A stretch of 63,511 bases of DNA from Ephemerocybe angulata. Lineage: Eukaryota; Basidiomycota; Agaricomycetes; Agaricales; Psathyrellaceae. The stretch spans positions 1-63,511 of the forward strand of contig JAACJK010000184.1 of NCBI GenBank assembly GCA_013368325.1, in the 5' to 3' direction. How positions within the stretch are numbered: position 1 is the stretch's first letter; each line of letters opens with the position of its first letter. Shown here piece by piece: positions 33,060-46,235 of this stretch. The notes under the pieces are model-generated. The model made no database searches. It saw nothing but the letters and a program-made list of their open reading frames with translations, and was not told the origin of the DNA. The position numbers and the translations under genes are program-made.

Positions 33060-35200
33060 AATCCTCAAGGACTGATTTTCGACTGCAAGGTGAGTCAGTA
33101 TCCCGTTCATTTGACCATCTCAAGTCTAACGTACCTCTTGCAGACTAATCCACACGCCATTGGCGCGCTCGATAGATGGCGCAGGCGGAGGACGCGAGAC
33201 CGAAAGGCCATAGCCTTCAAGGTGCGTCAGTTTCGGGGAAAACGATATCGAGCGACGAACTTACCTTACGACAGGGACACATACCAAGAACTGGCCCTCA
33301 GGGTATGCAATGCGACGAGAACGACGATGCACGACGATGACAACCGCGAATCGAGCCTCACGGCTGCGATCACCTTGAGGCAGTCCCAGAACATCGACGA
33401 CAGCGGCGGCCAACGACCTCGGCATCACCTGCTGCGACAACATCAACACTCCTTCCGGGTCACTCGCACCTCACACTCACCTCGACAGCAACAACGACGG
33501 CCCACGAGCTAGCCAAGCTCAACCTCGATCCCCTCGAAACGACGACGAACCTCGACGGTCTCAGCGATGGATGCGAAGGAACTGGGCCGTGTTCCCGTGG
33601 TTTCAAGGCTGATTTCGAAAAGGTCAGGTTTATGTCGGTGCACAAGCGAAACGAGACTTACCAGACCTCATCTCGCAGACCGCTCGTCCACCCCAAGGCC
33701 GACATTCTCCAAGCCCCGGAGACAACGACAGCCAAGGCACGCGACACCGAGGCCATCCGCACCTCCCGACGCGTCCAAAGGCCTGAAGAGACCGTCAGCT
33801 CGCGACCCTGACTCGATTCAAGTCCCGTACCCACCTTAGCGCGGTCCTCTCAAGATCGTCAAGGACGACTGCACGAACCGCCGTCTTCACCTCACGCGCA
33901 GGCACTCGACGACGACGACGGTGCAACGCCCCAGCCAACGGGGTGGTTGTGCACGACCTCCCGACACCACGAAGGCGTGCCAGGGCCGTCAACGACGAAC
34001 GGAATTAAAGCGACGGCGACAGAGGTGAAAGCGAAGAAGGTGGTGGTGGTTGTGGAGAGGAGCTAGAAGATAACAAACAGAAGATAACAAACTGTAAGTC
34101 ACTAGCACCCTCGTAAAACGAACGAGAGAACTTACCTTCGTTCAAAGACCCCATCCATATATGTACCCCGCTGCCTAGAACGACTTCAGAAAGCCCCTCG
34201 ACCACGACCTCGACCGCGCACATACCGCGCACAGGCCTCGCGCATCGCCGACGGCCGACGCACCGGCCCCGGCCGTTTGAATCTGTCGCGACGAGATCCG
34301 TACTCGCGAGCGAGACGACGGCGCCAGAGGCAAAGGGGTGGTGGGCGTCGACCATGCCCTCGAGACCACGACGAGACTTGCAAGGCGTCGACGACGGCCT
34401 GTGAATGTCGATGCAGGCGAAGGGAAGAGGGTGTGGCAGCGAGGGGTCGACGGCGTCGTCCCCGATGCTATAAATTCAAAGGTCAGTCATCAAAACTCTC
34501 GACAGCCGAGCGATAAAACTCACCTTCGCCAACAGACTCCTGTCGATCCGTACACCCTACGGAAAGCGACCTTAGCAAGCCCCTCGACGACGACGACGAC
34601 GACGGCCAGGCCCACACTCTCTCGATGAGCTCGCCTCTCGCACAGGCCCCCGACGACTACAGCAGCCTGCGTACCGACCGGACGTCGTTAGTACGTGACG
34701 CCCAGCACGAGGAGCAGCGTACTCACCTGCTACCGACGATTTCGACGACGACGGCGAATGCATGCACATCGTCAACGGTGACGGGCAGGCAGAGCAACGA
34801 GGGGCGATGGCGAGTGTGAGGTGGGGGAAATTGCGGAGGGAGGGAAGCGAATGGTGCGCCGGCTTATGTATGGGAAGGGAGCCGAGCAAGGCAGGTCGTT
34901 AAACAGACCTGCGGGGATGTCGAGATCAGTGAGCAGGCGGTGTGCGACGGTGAGGGAGAACTTACGGTGTGGGCGAGCTTTCTGTGACGCCGCCGCCGAC
35001 GACGACGACGATGGGGAAGATGAGTGGGTGCAGTGCGCTGCAGGATGGAGACAGGAGGGAAAGCAAAGATCAGCGGATAGGTGGGAGAAATGAACGGAGG
35101 CACTTACCTCGGGGTCGGGACCGGCGAGCTCACTGTGAGCGACGACGACGGCGCCGAAGCGTCGAAGGCAACGGCGAAGACGATGTGTAAAGACGACGAG
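33060..35200 (+). repeat. CGA-rich region with serial intron-like units
   Basis: CGACGA runs are frequent. Plus-strand intron-like pieces of 50-70 nt recur: GTGAGTCAG at 33089, GTGCGTCAG at 33220, GTCAGG at 33625, GTAAGTCAC at 34095, GTCAGTCATC at 34483, each with a CT(T/C/A)AC block and an AG acceptor. The pieces after the introns near 34148 and 34539 are similar to each other (both reach AAGCCCCTCGACNACGAC). No frame stays open through them. This may be a degenerate repeated gene or a spliced non-coding RNA. Copy 2 is at 42819-44959. Confidence 0.45.
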
Positions 35201-36476
35201 GAGGGTGGCACATAGTGCCGTAGAAGAGGTTGGGAGATGAAAAGAAAAGTAGGGGAATAGAAGTAAAGGAGGGAAGGGGATGCCAGTGATGGATAGAGTC
35301 CCAGTACGTCCCAGGTTTTATACCTTCCTCCCTCCATCCGAATCCAGAATCCGGCAGATCGACTGAGATCTCTGCCGATTCCCTTACCTGAAGGACATGT
35401 AAAATACGTACGCCCGAGTGACTATGAATAGATGTGTTTTGCGCGTATTTCGTCTTGCGCGCGTTATCTCGCCCCAGGGTTCAATCCAAAAGCCTTCGCA
35501 ACCCTTCACAACCGCACTAGCATCTGTCAAAGGTGAGAGTTTCCGGCACGCCAAGGTCATCCGGAGCCGAATTGGTGTCCTGTTTATCGTACGGATGCGA
35601 AGATGCGAAGGATGGGAGCGGGAGGGTCGGAGATGGAGGTATTGAGCTTCTTTAATGCTTGGACTCCTAGTCATCGAGACGATGGGTCGAAAGGGTGACG
35701 ACTACTCATAGAATATATAGGGTGCTCTATGAGTGGCCGAATAGCACTCCAAAAGCAGGAGATATGTATATGTACAAGTGTCGGGGCCTCTAAATCCCAA
35801 TCTACGAAGCGCGCGCAACACGAGAAGGCCCAACTCACCACCCTATCCTCCTCCTCAGAATTCGTGAATCAGACTACTCCAGCATGGCATGCCAAGAATA
35901 CCCAGATTCTCCAAGCAAACCGATTCACGAAACAATGCGGAACGGTTGCGTATGCGCCGTAAATACATTCATTTACACCTCTTCTTGCAATTCCCTTCCG
36001 AACTCACCATGCCGTCGCACAGATTCCATCCTTGCTACCGACATCATACGTAACCCACAACTCGGCACCCACGCAGTTTAGTCTGGGAGCGCGAAGCGTG
36101 CGTTCGGCGGATGCAGGGAATGGCGAGAGGGGTGAGGAGGTGGAGTTGGAGAGATGCAATGCTTGAGGTAAGTTTTCTTTACTCTTGGGAAGGGTATCGG
36201 ATGTATGGAGCCTGTCCCCCATACACAAAACATTTGAAAGGGGTAGTATGAGTTTCTTGGGATTGATCTCCTGGGGATCGCGGCACAATGCTTGTTTTCA
36301 TAGTTAAGCGCCCAATCAAGATTAAGCGCTTACGCGCGATATCGCAGATTCTGCGCTCATTTTCAAGATTTTTGAGTCCCGACAGTTTGGATAAGCTTTC
36401 CCACGCATTTACCAGCCTACTGAATACCCTTTAAATGCAGTATCTGGTGCAAATGTTGCCAAAGAGGTTCGGTCAG

Positions 36477-36830
36477 TAAAGCCACTGTCCAGCATTGCCC
36501 GCCGAGTCCAATCTCGGATCTCTGAAGGTCGAGCCCCGGCTGTGCCGTGACTGGGCCTAGAATCGGTGTAGGGAAGCGAGATACGTACGTATGTGTGTAC
36601 GCAGTGGTATCCAGCTGTGTGAGATGACAGGATTTGGGAGTCGAAGCACAGATATGCGAAACTCGAGCTACGGTTATCCACTGCCCGCAAAGTCCATTTT
36701 CGGGTATCCAAGGTCGAGCGCCGACTGTGACGCATATGGGTTTGGGTATTCGGAAGCGAGATATATACGTACGTATGCACCTGGTAACGGTGACATCTAA
36801 ACGTGTGAGATACCGTGATTCTGGGTATGA
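36477..36830. repeat. Two tandem units of about 180 bp
   Basis: GGAAGCGAGATACGTACGTATG at 36572 recurs as GGAAGCGAGATATATACG plus TACGTATG at 36752. Upstream blocks (CCACTGTCCAGCATTGCCCG and CCACTGCCCGCAAAGTCC; AAGGTCGAGC) match too. Copy 2 lies at 46236-46589. Confidence 0.75.
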
Positions 36831-37889
36831 AGAATAGACATTTGTGCCAAGGTGTGAGGCGGTTGGCCAATTTGGTCTGGACTTCGTTGGAGGTGTGTTA
36901 AAATGTCTGGAGAATAAATGGAGAAGCGTAGAGTACTTTATCCTTTGCGTAATACGCTGCCTTGAAGAGTGTGTATTCACAAGTAGACTATTCCTGGTGG
37001 GGGCAGCAGACGGTGAGCTAGAGGGATCTGTTGAATGAACCCAGAACGGCCTCTATAATCGTCGTGTTCCCCCCGACTTCTCTATGTGTATTATAAACAT
37101 TCTGCTTTAATTTCGGGGCTACTACACACACAGTTTGGGCATAGGTTAATGGTAGATCTAAGTAAATATGCCGGTGTTGAATGCCTTCACGAATCACAGT
37201 GCTGAAGTCTCATGCTCAGCGCGTGCCACGCGCTGGTGCAACCATCATATCGAGCACAATCTGAACTCTCCCAGGAAAGCCAATGCATCTACACTATTTA
37301 CGGCCAAGTCTACGCCTGACAATCGCCTTGGAGCGCAACAGCGGCACTTGGCAAAATAAGCGCCCATTTGGGCTCGCGTGCTATTCGGTCGGCCGGCACA
37401 CTCTCAGATCTCATGGCGTGCCTGCTGATCATGTCCTCACATCACTCTCAGTCTGTCTATGTATTCGGTTCCAAATCATGGTTCCGAGCTGGCGAGAACC
37501 AAAATAAAACGACGTCGGCTGCGAGCCTGCGATGCTCGAGTCTCGGCGGCATGGCCGAAGTGGGCGCGTCTCATTCGGTCAGAGGGATTGGGCCAGGAAA
37601 GCGCATGCGCAACGCATGCGTTTGGTAAAGTCTACATCCAAATAATTCCGGTGAGAGACAGCCTGAGGAAAGTATAGGATAACAGCATGACGTACCGCTG
37701 TGCGAAAACCGAGTTTCTCAGGTGGAATTGTGGGAATCTACATGACGGCGTCAGGGCGCTTGCGACGTGTCCAAAGAGAGGAGAATGACGTACCGAGGGT
37801 ATTCCCGACCCCTTAAAAGCTTAAATCTAAACAACGAGGTAAGAGAGGTGCTGAAGAAGAGCCGAAGAGTTTAGCTCACCTGTCAGGCA

Positions 37890-38900
37890 ATGTGGAATCG
37901 CGAAGTCGCAACAGAAATGTTTCCCGCGAGCGGGGCGAGGGATCTAGGGCTCGGATGAGGCAATGGGACGAGCGGAAGAGGTCAACACGTACATGGCTTG
38001 AACATCCCGTGAATGAGAGAGTGCGTTCTCGCGGACTTGAAAAGCGTAAGCTAAGCAAATGTACCTCAGAACCAAGCCGGGAAATCGCACCTGTCGATCC
38101 ACCCAGCATAACGAAGTAGCAATGGAAATTCTTCCGGCGAGCGAGGTGGCTTGAGGGGGAGGCCGTTCTCGAGGACTTGAGTCACGGTGCGCTGGAAAAC
38201 GAATGTATAGGTGAGCCAAACATACAGTCAACCCGAAAAGGTACACCTGTCAAAGCGTCCATGTCCCAGGATCTGGATGATGAAGACGCAACGGAAATTC
38301 TTCCGGTGAGCAAGGGGGCTGGAGGGCTTGGTGTGGTCTCGTTTCAGGGGAGTTCTCGAAGATTCGCTGTTCGTTGTGCTGGAAGACGGAAACGTAAGCG
38401 AGTGGATCATGAACCAAGCCAAATCATACCTGTCGAAACGCCCGCCGGATTGGCGAAGACGCAACAGAAATTCTTCCGCCGAGCAAGGTGGCTGCCGGCG
38501 GGGACTCTTCATGCGGGGGTCACCTGTGAATCGGAATGAATGAGCGTGCAGTTAGAACCAGTCAAGAAACCGCACCTATTGAGGCCCCAGAATGACGACG
38601 ACGCAACAGAATTTCTTCCGGCGAGCAAGGTGGTAGGGCTCGACTCTTCGCGCGTGTCATGCCCACGGAAAGCTTGTGGAAAGCGCGAAATAACAACAGA
38701 ACACATTCCGGTGAGCAGGGAGTTGTGGAGTCTGGCGTTGGCGAAGGTCGATGTAAAGCGTGTGGCGAGGTCTAATGAGGGGTCGAGTGTGTCAGCGACG
38801 AAGAATATGATGTCGCGCAACGTAGAGTGTTCATTGGGTTGGTGAATCGCGACATAGCGATAGAAATGTATCCCGCGAGCGATGGAGGAAGGTAGAGTGG
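37890..38900. repeat. Degenerate tandem repeats of about 100-190 bp
   Basis: The motif GCAACAGAAATTCTTCCGGC followed by GAGCAAGG recurs with variation near 37912, 38117, 38289, 38462, 38600, 38693 and 38858. Between the motifs another block repeats (GAACCAAGCC...CACCTGTCGA). The GGTGAGC version looks like a splice donor, so these may be decayed exon-intron units. Copy 2 is at 47649-48659. Confidence 0.6.
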
Positions 38901-39757
38901 TGCGGAGACCTTGCGATAATGGTGGTCAGCGACAAGAGACGTACTCGCAATGCAACGTCAAACATTACGGTCCCAGAGGCGACGACTCACGAGAGATGTG
39001 ACATGTCCTCTGAAGGGGTAACAGACACGCACACGGACACGAGTACGATGGACTAGGATGGACTCACTAGTCTACGTCGTACGAGACCTTTGGGACAAAG
39101 GCTTGAATTGGTCTCCGCCGGGGACTGCATATGTCGGAGGCTCCGTGGGGCTGAAACGCGGAAGGGTGATTGATTACGGGTAAACCGAGGAAGGCGCTTC
39201 CGCCGGAAGAGAAGGAAAGCTAAATGTATTGGGATATCTATTCTACCAGAATGCGAATGCACAGACTTGCACCTTCTCCAACTCCCTGTTCAACAACGCA
39301 AAGACCTAGGTAAGAATATGAGCAAGTCTCGAGGAGAGAGGAGATGGAGAACGGGATAAGGGCGCACCGGAACGTCATCATGTCACTGGAACCGATGGCG
39401 GAAGCGAAAAGCGAGGAGCCTGCAGGAACATCGTTGGAGAGGTTAGGATGCCCTCTACTCCATTCTTGCACTCTTGACTGCCATATCTCCCCAGTGGCAT
39501 TGGGGGGATATGAAGGTGAAGAGGGACAGGATGGAGGAGGAGGGAGGAGGAGGGGAAGGGAGGAGCTCACCGAGAAGCCCAGTTGCCGTAACCAATGTAG
39601 TCTAAGGAGACTAGAGCAATTGCCGTAAGATATGTGAGAGCAGGCGAACACTGACCGAAGTTAGAAGCCGAAAGGGAGGCGAGCAAGCGATAAGCAGAAG
39701 GTATAAAGGCTGTGGTGTATGGTCAGTCAGTCACCCCATCTCCCCGTTATGCTGCTA

Positions 39758-40285
39758 TCCTTGCCATGCTTGTCGCCCATCCATGCTTGTCGTCCACCCT
39801 ACACTCGTTGTCCATCCATGCTCGTCGTCTACCCTACGCTCGTCTTCACCATCTCTTCTTGCCGTCGTTATGCTCGTCGTAGTACCAGGTGTGTTTTGCA
39901 GTTTCCTTCCAAGGCTAACTTGGGCTTACGTTCGATTTCAGAGCTGTCCGTCACTTCTAGACACCCGTAGCCACGTAGATAGACCCCTGCCGCTGTAGGA
40001 CCACATGTAGTAGACAGTTTTCATCAGAAATATAACGAGACCGCTGAATACCGAGCCTACGCACCTGCACGCTACGATTTGAGGTGGAACTTGCGACTTT
40101 TTTTCACTTTTTCGCCTCCATTTGGCAATTCTATGCCTTGAAAAGGGAATTCAGGGTCACAATCGTCGCCTATCAACGTCAGTACGGCCAGCAATCGCAC
40201 GCACGCACCTCTGGCTTAAGCTTGTCACACCATCAATGTCCACAGAGTCGTAAATTGCACAGAATGTACTTCTATACAGCTGCTC
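39758..40285. other. Unique spacer between duplication copies
   Basis: 528 bp that are not repeated after copy 2. It begins with short direct repeats of ATGCTTGTCG, CCATCCATGCTCGTCG and similar. No gene seen. Confidence 0.7.
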
Positions 40286-42132
40286 GCAACTTCTTCTACT
40301 GCACGTCCGCCAGCTTCGCTTCTTCTCATTGACATGCGCCCACGCCTTCTCCTTCTTCAAGTCGTCGACCTTTTTCTTCTGCTCCCGCGCCTTCTCCGCC
40401 TCCTTGAATCGCCGCAGCGCCTCGTTGAAGGCGCGGCGCAGATCCGGGATGGCCTCCTTCTTGTTCACGAGGACTTTCGCGGTCTTGCGGATGTTCTCGA
40501 GGCAGATGTCGTACTCAGTGGAGAGCTGGAAGAGCTGGGTGCCCATCAAGAAGAACTGCACGGAGTGAGCGGCGAAGACTGGAAGAGAAATTGGGCGCCG
40601 CGTACCTTGTATTTGTCGTGCGGATGGGAGGCGCTCAGGAATTGGCGCGCCGAGTCTAGAGAACGGTCAGGCTCAAGTACGAGTGAAAAGAACTGACTGA
40701 CCTTGCGTCAAGACGTTCATCGGGTTGTCGACCTGCACGTTCATATGATCGCAGATCGCCGAGAGCTCCTCGCGCTTGGTGCTGACAGTGTTCTTGCCTT
40801 CGCCGTCCATGATCTTCCAGCTGCTGCCTCCGTCCTTGTTGAACCTACGCTGGATGATGATGGAGTCGCCGTATTGGTCGGGCTTGAACGCCTCGGGACC
40901 CTCGTTCTTGATCTTGAGCGTGATCTTTGCTTCACTGCCCCAGGGTAAGCTTTCATCCATTGGGGGGATGGGCTACTTACTGTTGGCCTTCGCGAATGAA
41001 GCTCTTCAGGCCGGAGCCACGGCCGGTCGAGTTGGTCTTGCCGCCCAAGGCGATGGTGAGAGCTGAGAGGACCGCGCTCTTCCCGCTGCCATTATGACCT
41101 GGCGAAAAGGAGTCAGCATGACAGTGTGCGTGTGCGTAGAGTTCAAAGGACTGCGGGGCAATACACTCTCCGAAGAGAGAGCACACGCCATTGGGGGGTC
41201 AAACCTTCCTGTTCCGTGCCTTCCTGTTCTCGATTGGAGCTGGTTCTCGAGTAAACTCAGTTCTGGTTTTGATGGCGGTTCTTGCCCCCTGAACCGTTTC
41301 AAGAACAGACCCAGAACGAGGTTTGGCCGCCCTATTCAAGGCATGCCGCCCTGCCAGCCTGGAGCAGATGCAGGACCCAAGGCGACTGAAAAGCCATGTC
41401 CATCCTTGGGGAGCCACACTGCCGCGCAGTGCGCAGGCGACATGCAGTACACGATCCGAGCCAACCAGTTCTCGATCCACAAACTATGCACGTACCAATG
41501 ATAAAGTTGATTTGCTCGCCGAATTTAAAGTTCAACCGCTGGTGACACATAAACTGCTCCACCTCAATAGCCTGAAGAATCCCATACTCCGCAATACCCT
41601 GCAACAAACGCGTCAAATCGAATTTTTACCTCCTAGCTCATGCACGACGGCCAATCAACTGTCCAATTCCATGCCACAGATGGAGAGACAGTTATCTGTC
41701 CGGTTTGCAAGCAATGACCGATCGACATGATCCAAGCGCCTGCCATTTTGGCACCGCCATGAAAGAGGGCGGAAACTGGACAGATAACAGTTTTTCCAAG
41801 TGCCACTGGCAACTTGACAGCAAATTGCTCGTAGTGTCAATACGCACCTTCACGTTCTTCTTCCCTGACTCAATCGACGCGCGGACGTTATCGAGATTCG
41901 CCGCCTCAAACGCCGCATCGTCCTCCGCCACAGGAATCACAATATCCGCATCGCCCTCTCCATCGCTCTCGCCCCCGTCCACGCGGCGCCCCCGTCCCTG
42001 CGTCGCGCCAGTGGCAGTCCCTGCTTCGTGTTGTTGTGTCCGCGTGCGCTTGGGCGAGGCGCGCCCCTCGCTGCCCGAGTCCGAGTCGTCGCTGGCGTCG
42101 CTGTGGACTGCGGATGCCTGTCGCTTGGGCAT
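40286..42132 (-). pseudogene. SMC6 5' fragment in duplication copy 2
   Basis: The start at 42132, both long introns, Walker A ([14 protein letters not shown]) and the downstream exons to [13 protein letters not shown] are identical to the full gene. Further on it diverges and reaches [20 protein letters not shown]. There a 13-bp deletion relative to copy 1 (near 40314) shifts the frame into an unrelated tail ([17 protein letters not shown]) that ends at 40157. Hinge, second coiled coil, signature motif and Walker B are absent, so it cannot form a working ATPase head. If transcribed from its identical promoter it would make an N-terminal fragment of SMC6. Confidence 0.9.
41637..41829. repeat. 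MITE-like element, second copy
   Basis: Same sequence as 31878-32070, carried by the large duplication inside the SMC6 fragment. Confidence 0.55.
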
Positions 42133-42818
42133 GGTCGACGTGGTTAATGACAAGACGCGTCGTGCGTTTGCCAGCCTTTTGTTTGGAGTGTTTGGATCGA
42201 CGCGTCGGTGCCATACATGCGCAAACAAGGAGACGCGAGATGCAGAGGTGATGGGGTTAGGTTTACGCCGAAATCTTGGAAGGGGCCGTCATGTTGTGCG
42301 CTGCAGTGAGTGTTTCTTTTCTCTTCTTATCGAGCTTGTACTTAGCAGGCTTAGAGAATCTCAGCCCGACAATGGCTGCACTCGTTGTACTCCGTCCGGC
42401 ACAACAGCAACCTCGCTCTTCCAGCCATCGCGAAACGCAAGATCCCAAGATCAGTTCGACGCCGTCATTCCTTTGCTACGCTACGCTACATACACGTCCG
42501 ATCTCCGCGCTCGCTCCACTCCAACGAGGCCATCCAGACCACTCTTCCCTCCCGCCGCCGCCCCAATCCATCATCCCCTCACGTCCGATCACAGTCCTCC
42601 CCTTGCAAATCTCGCTCTCCTCCCCTCAGGACCGTCCTCCCGCCTTCAAATGTGCTGCCACTATGATCAAGCTTCAAGGTTAGTCGGCTAGATCCCGTTC
42701 GGATGGTCAATGTATGCTTACTTTGTGCTATCTCTCTCAGGCGCCGCACACGCGATCTGGGCACACACACGGCGATGTCGAAGATCGAGATGCGAGGGAC
42801 GGCGCTTGACGTCCTGAA

Positions 42819-44959
42819 AATCCTCAAGGACTGATTTTCGACTGCAAGGTGAGTCAGTATCCCGTTCATTTGACCATCTCAAGTCTAACGTACCTCTTGC
42901 AGACTAATCCACACGCCATTGGCGCGCTCGATAGATGGCGCAGGCGGAGGACGCGAGACCGAAAGGCCATAGCCTTCAAGGTGCGTCAGTTTCGGGGAAA
43001 ACGATATCGAGCGACGAACTTACCTTACGACAGGGACACATACCAAGAACTGGCCCTCAGGGTATGCAATGCGACGAGAACGACGATGCACGACGATGAC
43101 AACCGCGAATCGAGCCTCACGGCTGCGATCACCTTGAGGCAGTCCCAGAACATCGACGACAGCGGCGGCCAACGACCTCGGCATCACCTGCTGCGACAAC
43201 ATCAACACTCCTTCCGGGTCACTCGCACCTCACACTCACCTCGACAGCAACAACGACGGCCCACGAGCTAGCCAAGCTCAACCTCGATCCCCTCGAAACG
43301 ACGACGAACCTCGACGGTCTCAGCGATGGATGCGAAGGAACTGGGCCGTGTTCCCGTGGTTTCAAGGCTGATTTCGAAAAGGTCAGGTTTATGTCGGTGC
43401 ACAAGCGAAACGAGACTTACCAGACCTCATCTCGCAGACCGCTCGTCCACCCCAAGGCCGACATTCTCCAAGCCCCGGAGACAACGACAGCCAAGGCACG
43501 CGACACCGAGGCCATCCGCACCTCCCGACGCGTCCAAAGGCCTGAAGAGACCGTCAGCTCGCGACCCTGACTCGATTCAAGTCCCGTACCCACCTTAGCG
43601 CGGTCCTCTCAAGATCGTCAAGGACGACTGCACGAACCGCCGTCTTCACCTCACGCGCAGGCACTCGACGACGACGACGGTGCAACGCCCCAGCCAACGG
43701 GGTGGTTGTGCACGACCTCCCGACACCACGAAGGCGTGCCAGGGCCGTCAACGACGAACGGAATTAAAGCGACGGCGACAGAGGTGAAAGCGAAGAAGGT
43801 GGTGGTGGTTGTGGAGAGGAGCTAGAAGATAACAAACAGAAGATAACAAACTGTAAGTCACTAGCACCCTCGTAAAACGAACGAGAGAACTTACCTTCGT
43901 TCAAAGACCCCATCCATATATGTACCCCGCTGCCTAGAACGACTTCAGAAAGCCCCTCGACCACGACCTCGACCGCGCACATACCGCGCACAGGCCTCGC
44001 GCATCGCCGACGGCCGACGCACCGGCCCCGGCCGTTTGAATCTGTCGCGACGAGATCCGTACTCGCGAGCGAGACGACGGCGCCAGAGGCAAAGGGGTGG
44101 TGGGCGTCGACCATGCCCTCGAGACCACGACGAGACTTGCAAGGCGTCGACGACGGCCTGTGAATGTCGATGCAGGCGAAGGGAAGAGGGTGTGGCAGCG
44201 AGGGGTCGACGGCGTCGTCCCCGATGCTATAAATTCAAAGGTCAGTCATCAAAACTCTCGACAGCCGAGCGATAAAACTCACCTTCGCCAACAGACTCCT
44301 GTCGATCCGTACACCCTACGGAAAGCGACCTTAGCAAGCCCCTCGACGACGACGACGACGACGGCCAGGCCCACACTCTCTCGATGAGCTCGCCTCTCGC
44401 ACAGGCCCCCGACGACTACAGCAGCCTGCGTACCGACCGGACGTCGTTAGTACGTGACGCCCAGCACGAGGAGCAGCGTACTCACCTGCTACCGACGATT
44501 TCGACGACGACGGCGAATGCATGCACATCGTCAACGGTGACGGGCAGGCAGAGCAACGAGGGGCGATGGCGAGTGTGAGGTGGGGGAAATTGCGGAGGGA
44601 GGGAAGCGAATGGTGCGCCGGCTTATGTATGGGAAGGGAGCCGAGCAAGGCAGGTCGTTAAACAGACCTGCGGGGATGTCGAGATCAGTGAGCAGGCGGT
44701 GTGCGACGGTGAGGGAGAACTTACGGTGTGGGCGAGCTTTCTGTGACGCCGCCGCCGACGACGACGACGATGGGGAAGATGAGTGGGTGCAGTGCGCTGC
44801 AGGATGGAGACAGGAGGGAAAGCAAAGATCAGCGGATAGGTGGGAGAAATGAACGGAGGCACTTACCTCGGGGTCGGGACCGGCGAGCTCACTGTGAGCG
44901 ACGACGACGGCGCCGAAGCGTCGAAGGCAACGGCGAAGACGATGTGTAAAGACGACGAG
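42819..44959 (+). repeat. CGA-rich region, second copy
   Basis: Identical to 33060-35200 as far as read, offset 9759. Confidence 0.45.
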
Positions 44960-46235
44960 GAGGGTGGCACATAGTGCCGTAGAAGAGGTTGGGAGATGAA
45001 AAGAAAAGTAGGGGAATAGAAGTAAAGGAGGGAAGGGGATGCCAGTGATGGATAGAGTCCCAGTACGTCCCAGGTTTTATACCTTCCTCCCTCCATCCGA
45101 ATCCAGAATCCGGCAGATCGACTGAGATCTCTGCCGATTCCCTTACCTGAAGGACATGTAAAATACGTACGCCCGAGTGACTATGAATAGATGTGTTTTG
45201 CGCGTATTTCGTCTTGCGCGCGTTATCTCGCCCCAGGGTTCAATCCAAAAGCCTTCGCAACCCTTCACAACCGCACTAGCATCTGTCAAAGGTGAGAGTT
45301 TCCGGCACGCCAAGGTCATCCGGAGCCGAATTGGTGTCCTGTTTATCGTACGGATGCGAAGATGCGAAGGATGGGAGCGGGAGGGTCGGAGATGGAGGTA
45401 TTGAGCTTCTTTAATGCTTGGACTCCTAGTCATCGAGACGATGGGTCGAAAGGGTGACGACTACTCATAGAATATATAGGGTGCTCTATGAGTGGCCGAA
45501 TAGCACTCCAAAAGCAGGAGATATGTATATGTACAAGTGTCGGGGCCTCTAAATCCCAATCTACGAAGCGCGCGCAACACGAGAAGGCCCAACTCACCAC
45601 CCTATCCTCCTCCTCAGAATTCGTGAATCAGACTACTCCAGCATGGCATGCCAAGAATACCCAGATTCTCCAAGCAAACCGATTCACGAAACAATGCGGA
45701 ACGGTTGCGTATGCGCCGTAAATACATTCATTTACACCTCTTCTTGCAATTCCCTTCCGAACTCACCATGCCGTCGCACAGATTCCATCCTTGCTACCGA
45801 CATCATACGTAACCCACAACTCGGCACCCACGCAGTTTAGTCTGGGAGCGCGAAGCGTGCGTTCGGCGGATGCAGGGAATGGCGAGAGGGGTGAGGAGGT
45901 GGAGTTGGAGAGATGCAATGCTTGAGGTAAGTTTTCTTTACTCTTGGGAAGGGTATCGGATGTATGGAGCCTGTCCCCCATACACAAAACATTTGAAAGG
46001 GGTAGTATGAGTTTCTTGGGATTGATCTCCTGGGGATCGCGGCACAATGCTTGTTTTCATAGTTAAGCGCCCAATCAAGATTAAGCGCTTACGCGCGATA
46101 TCGCAGATTCTGCGCTCATTTTCAAGATTTTTGAGTCCCGACAGTTTGGATAAGCTTTCCCACGCATTTACCAGCCTACTGAATACCCTTTAAATGCAGT
46201 ATCTGGTGCAAATGTTGCCAAAGAGGTTCGGTCAG

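Larger units (their letters stand above)
30517..39757 (+). repeat. 9.2-kb direct duplication, copy 1
   Basis: Pairs with 40286-49516. From 31044 onward the offset is exactly 9759 bp and I saw no difference between the copies up to 39757. To the left, 30517-31043 differs by several percent with small indels. The block contains the 5' third of SMC6, its promoter and about 7.3 kb of sequence without a firm gene. Confidence 0.95.
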
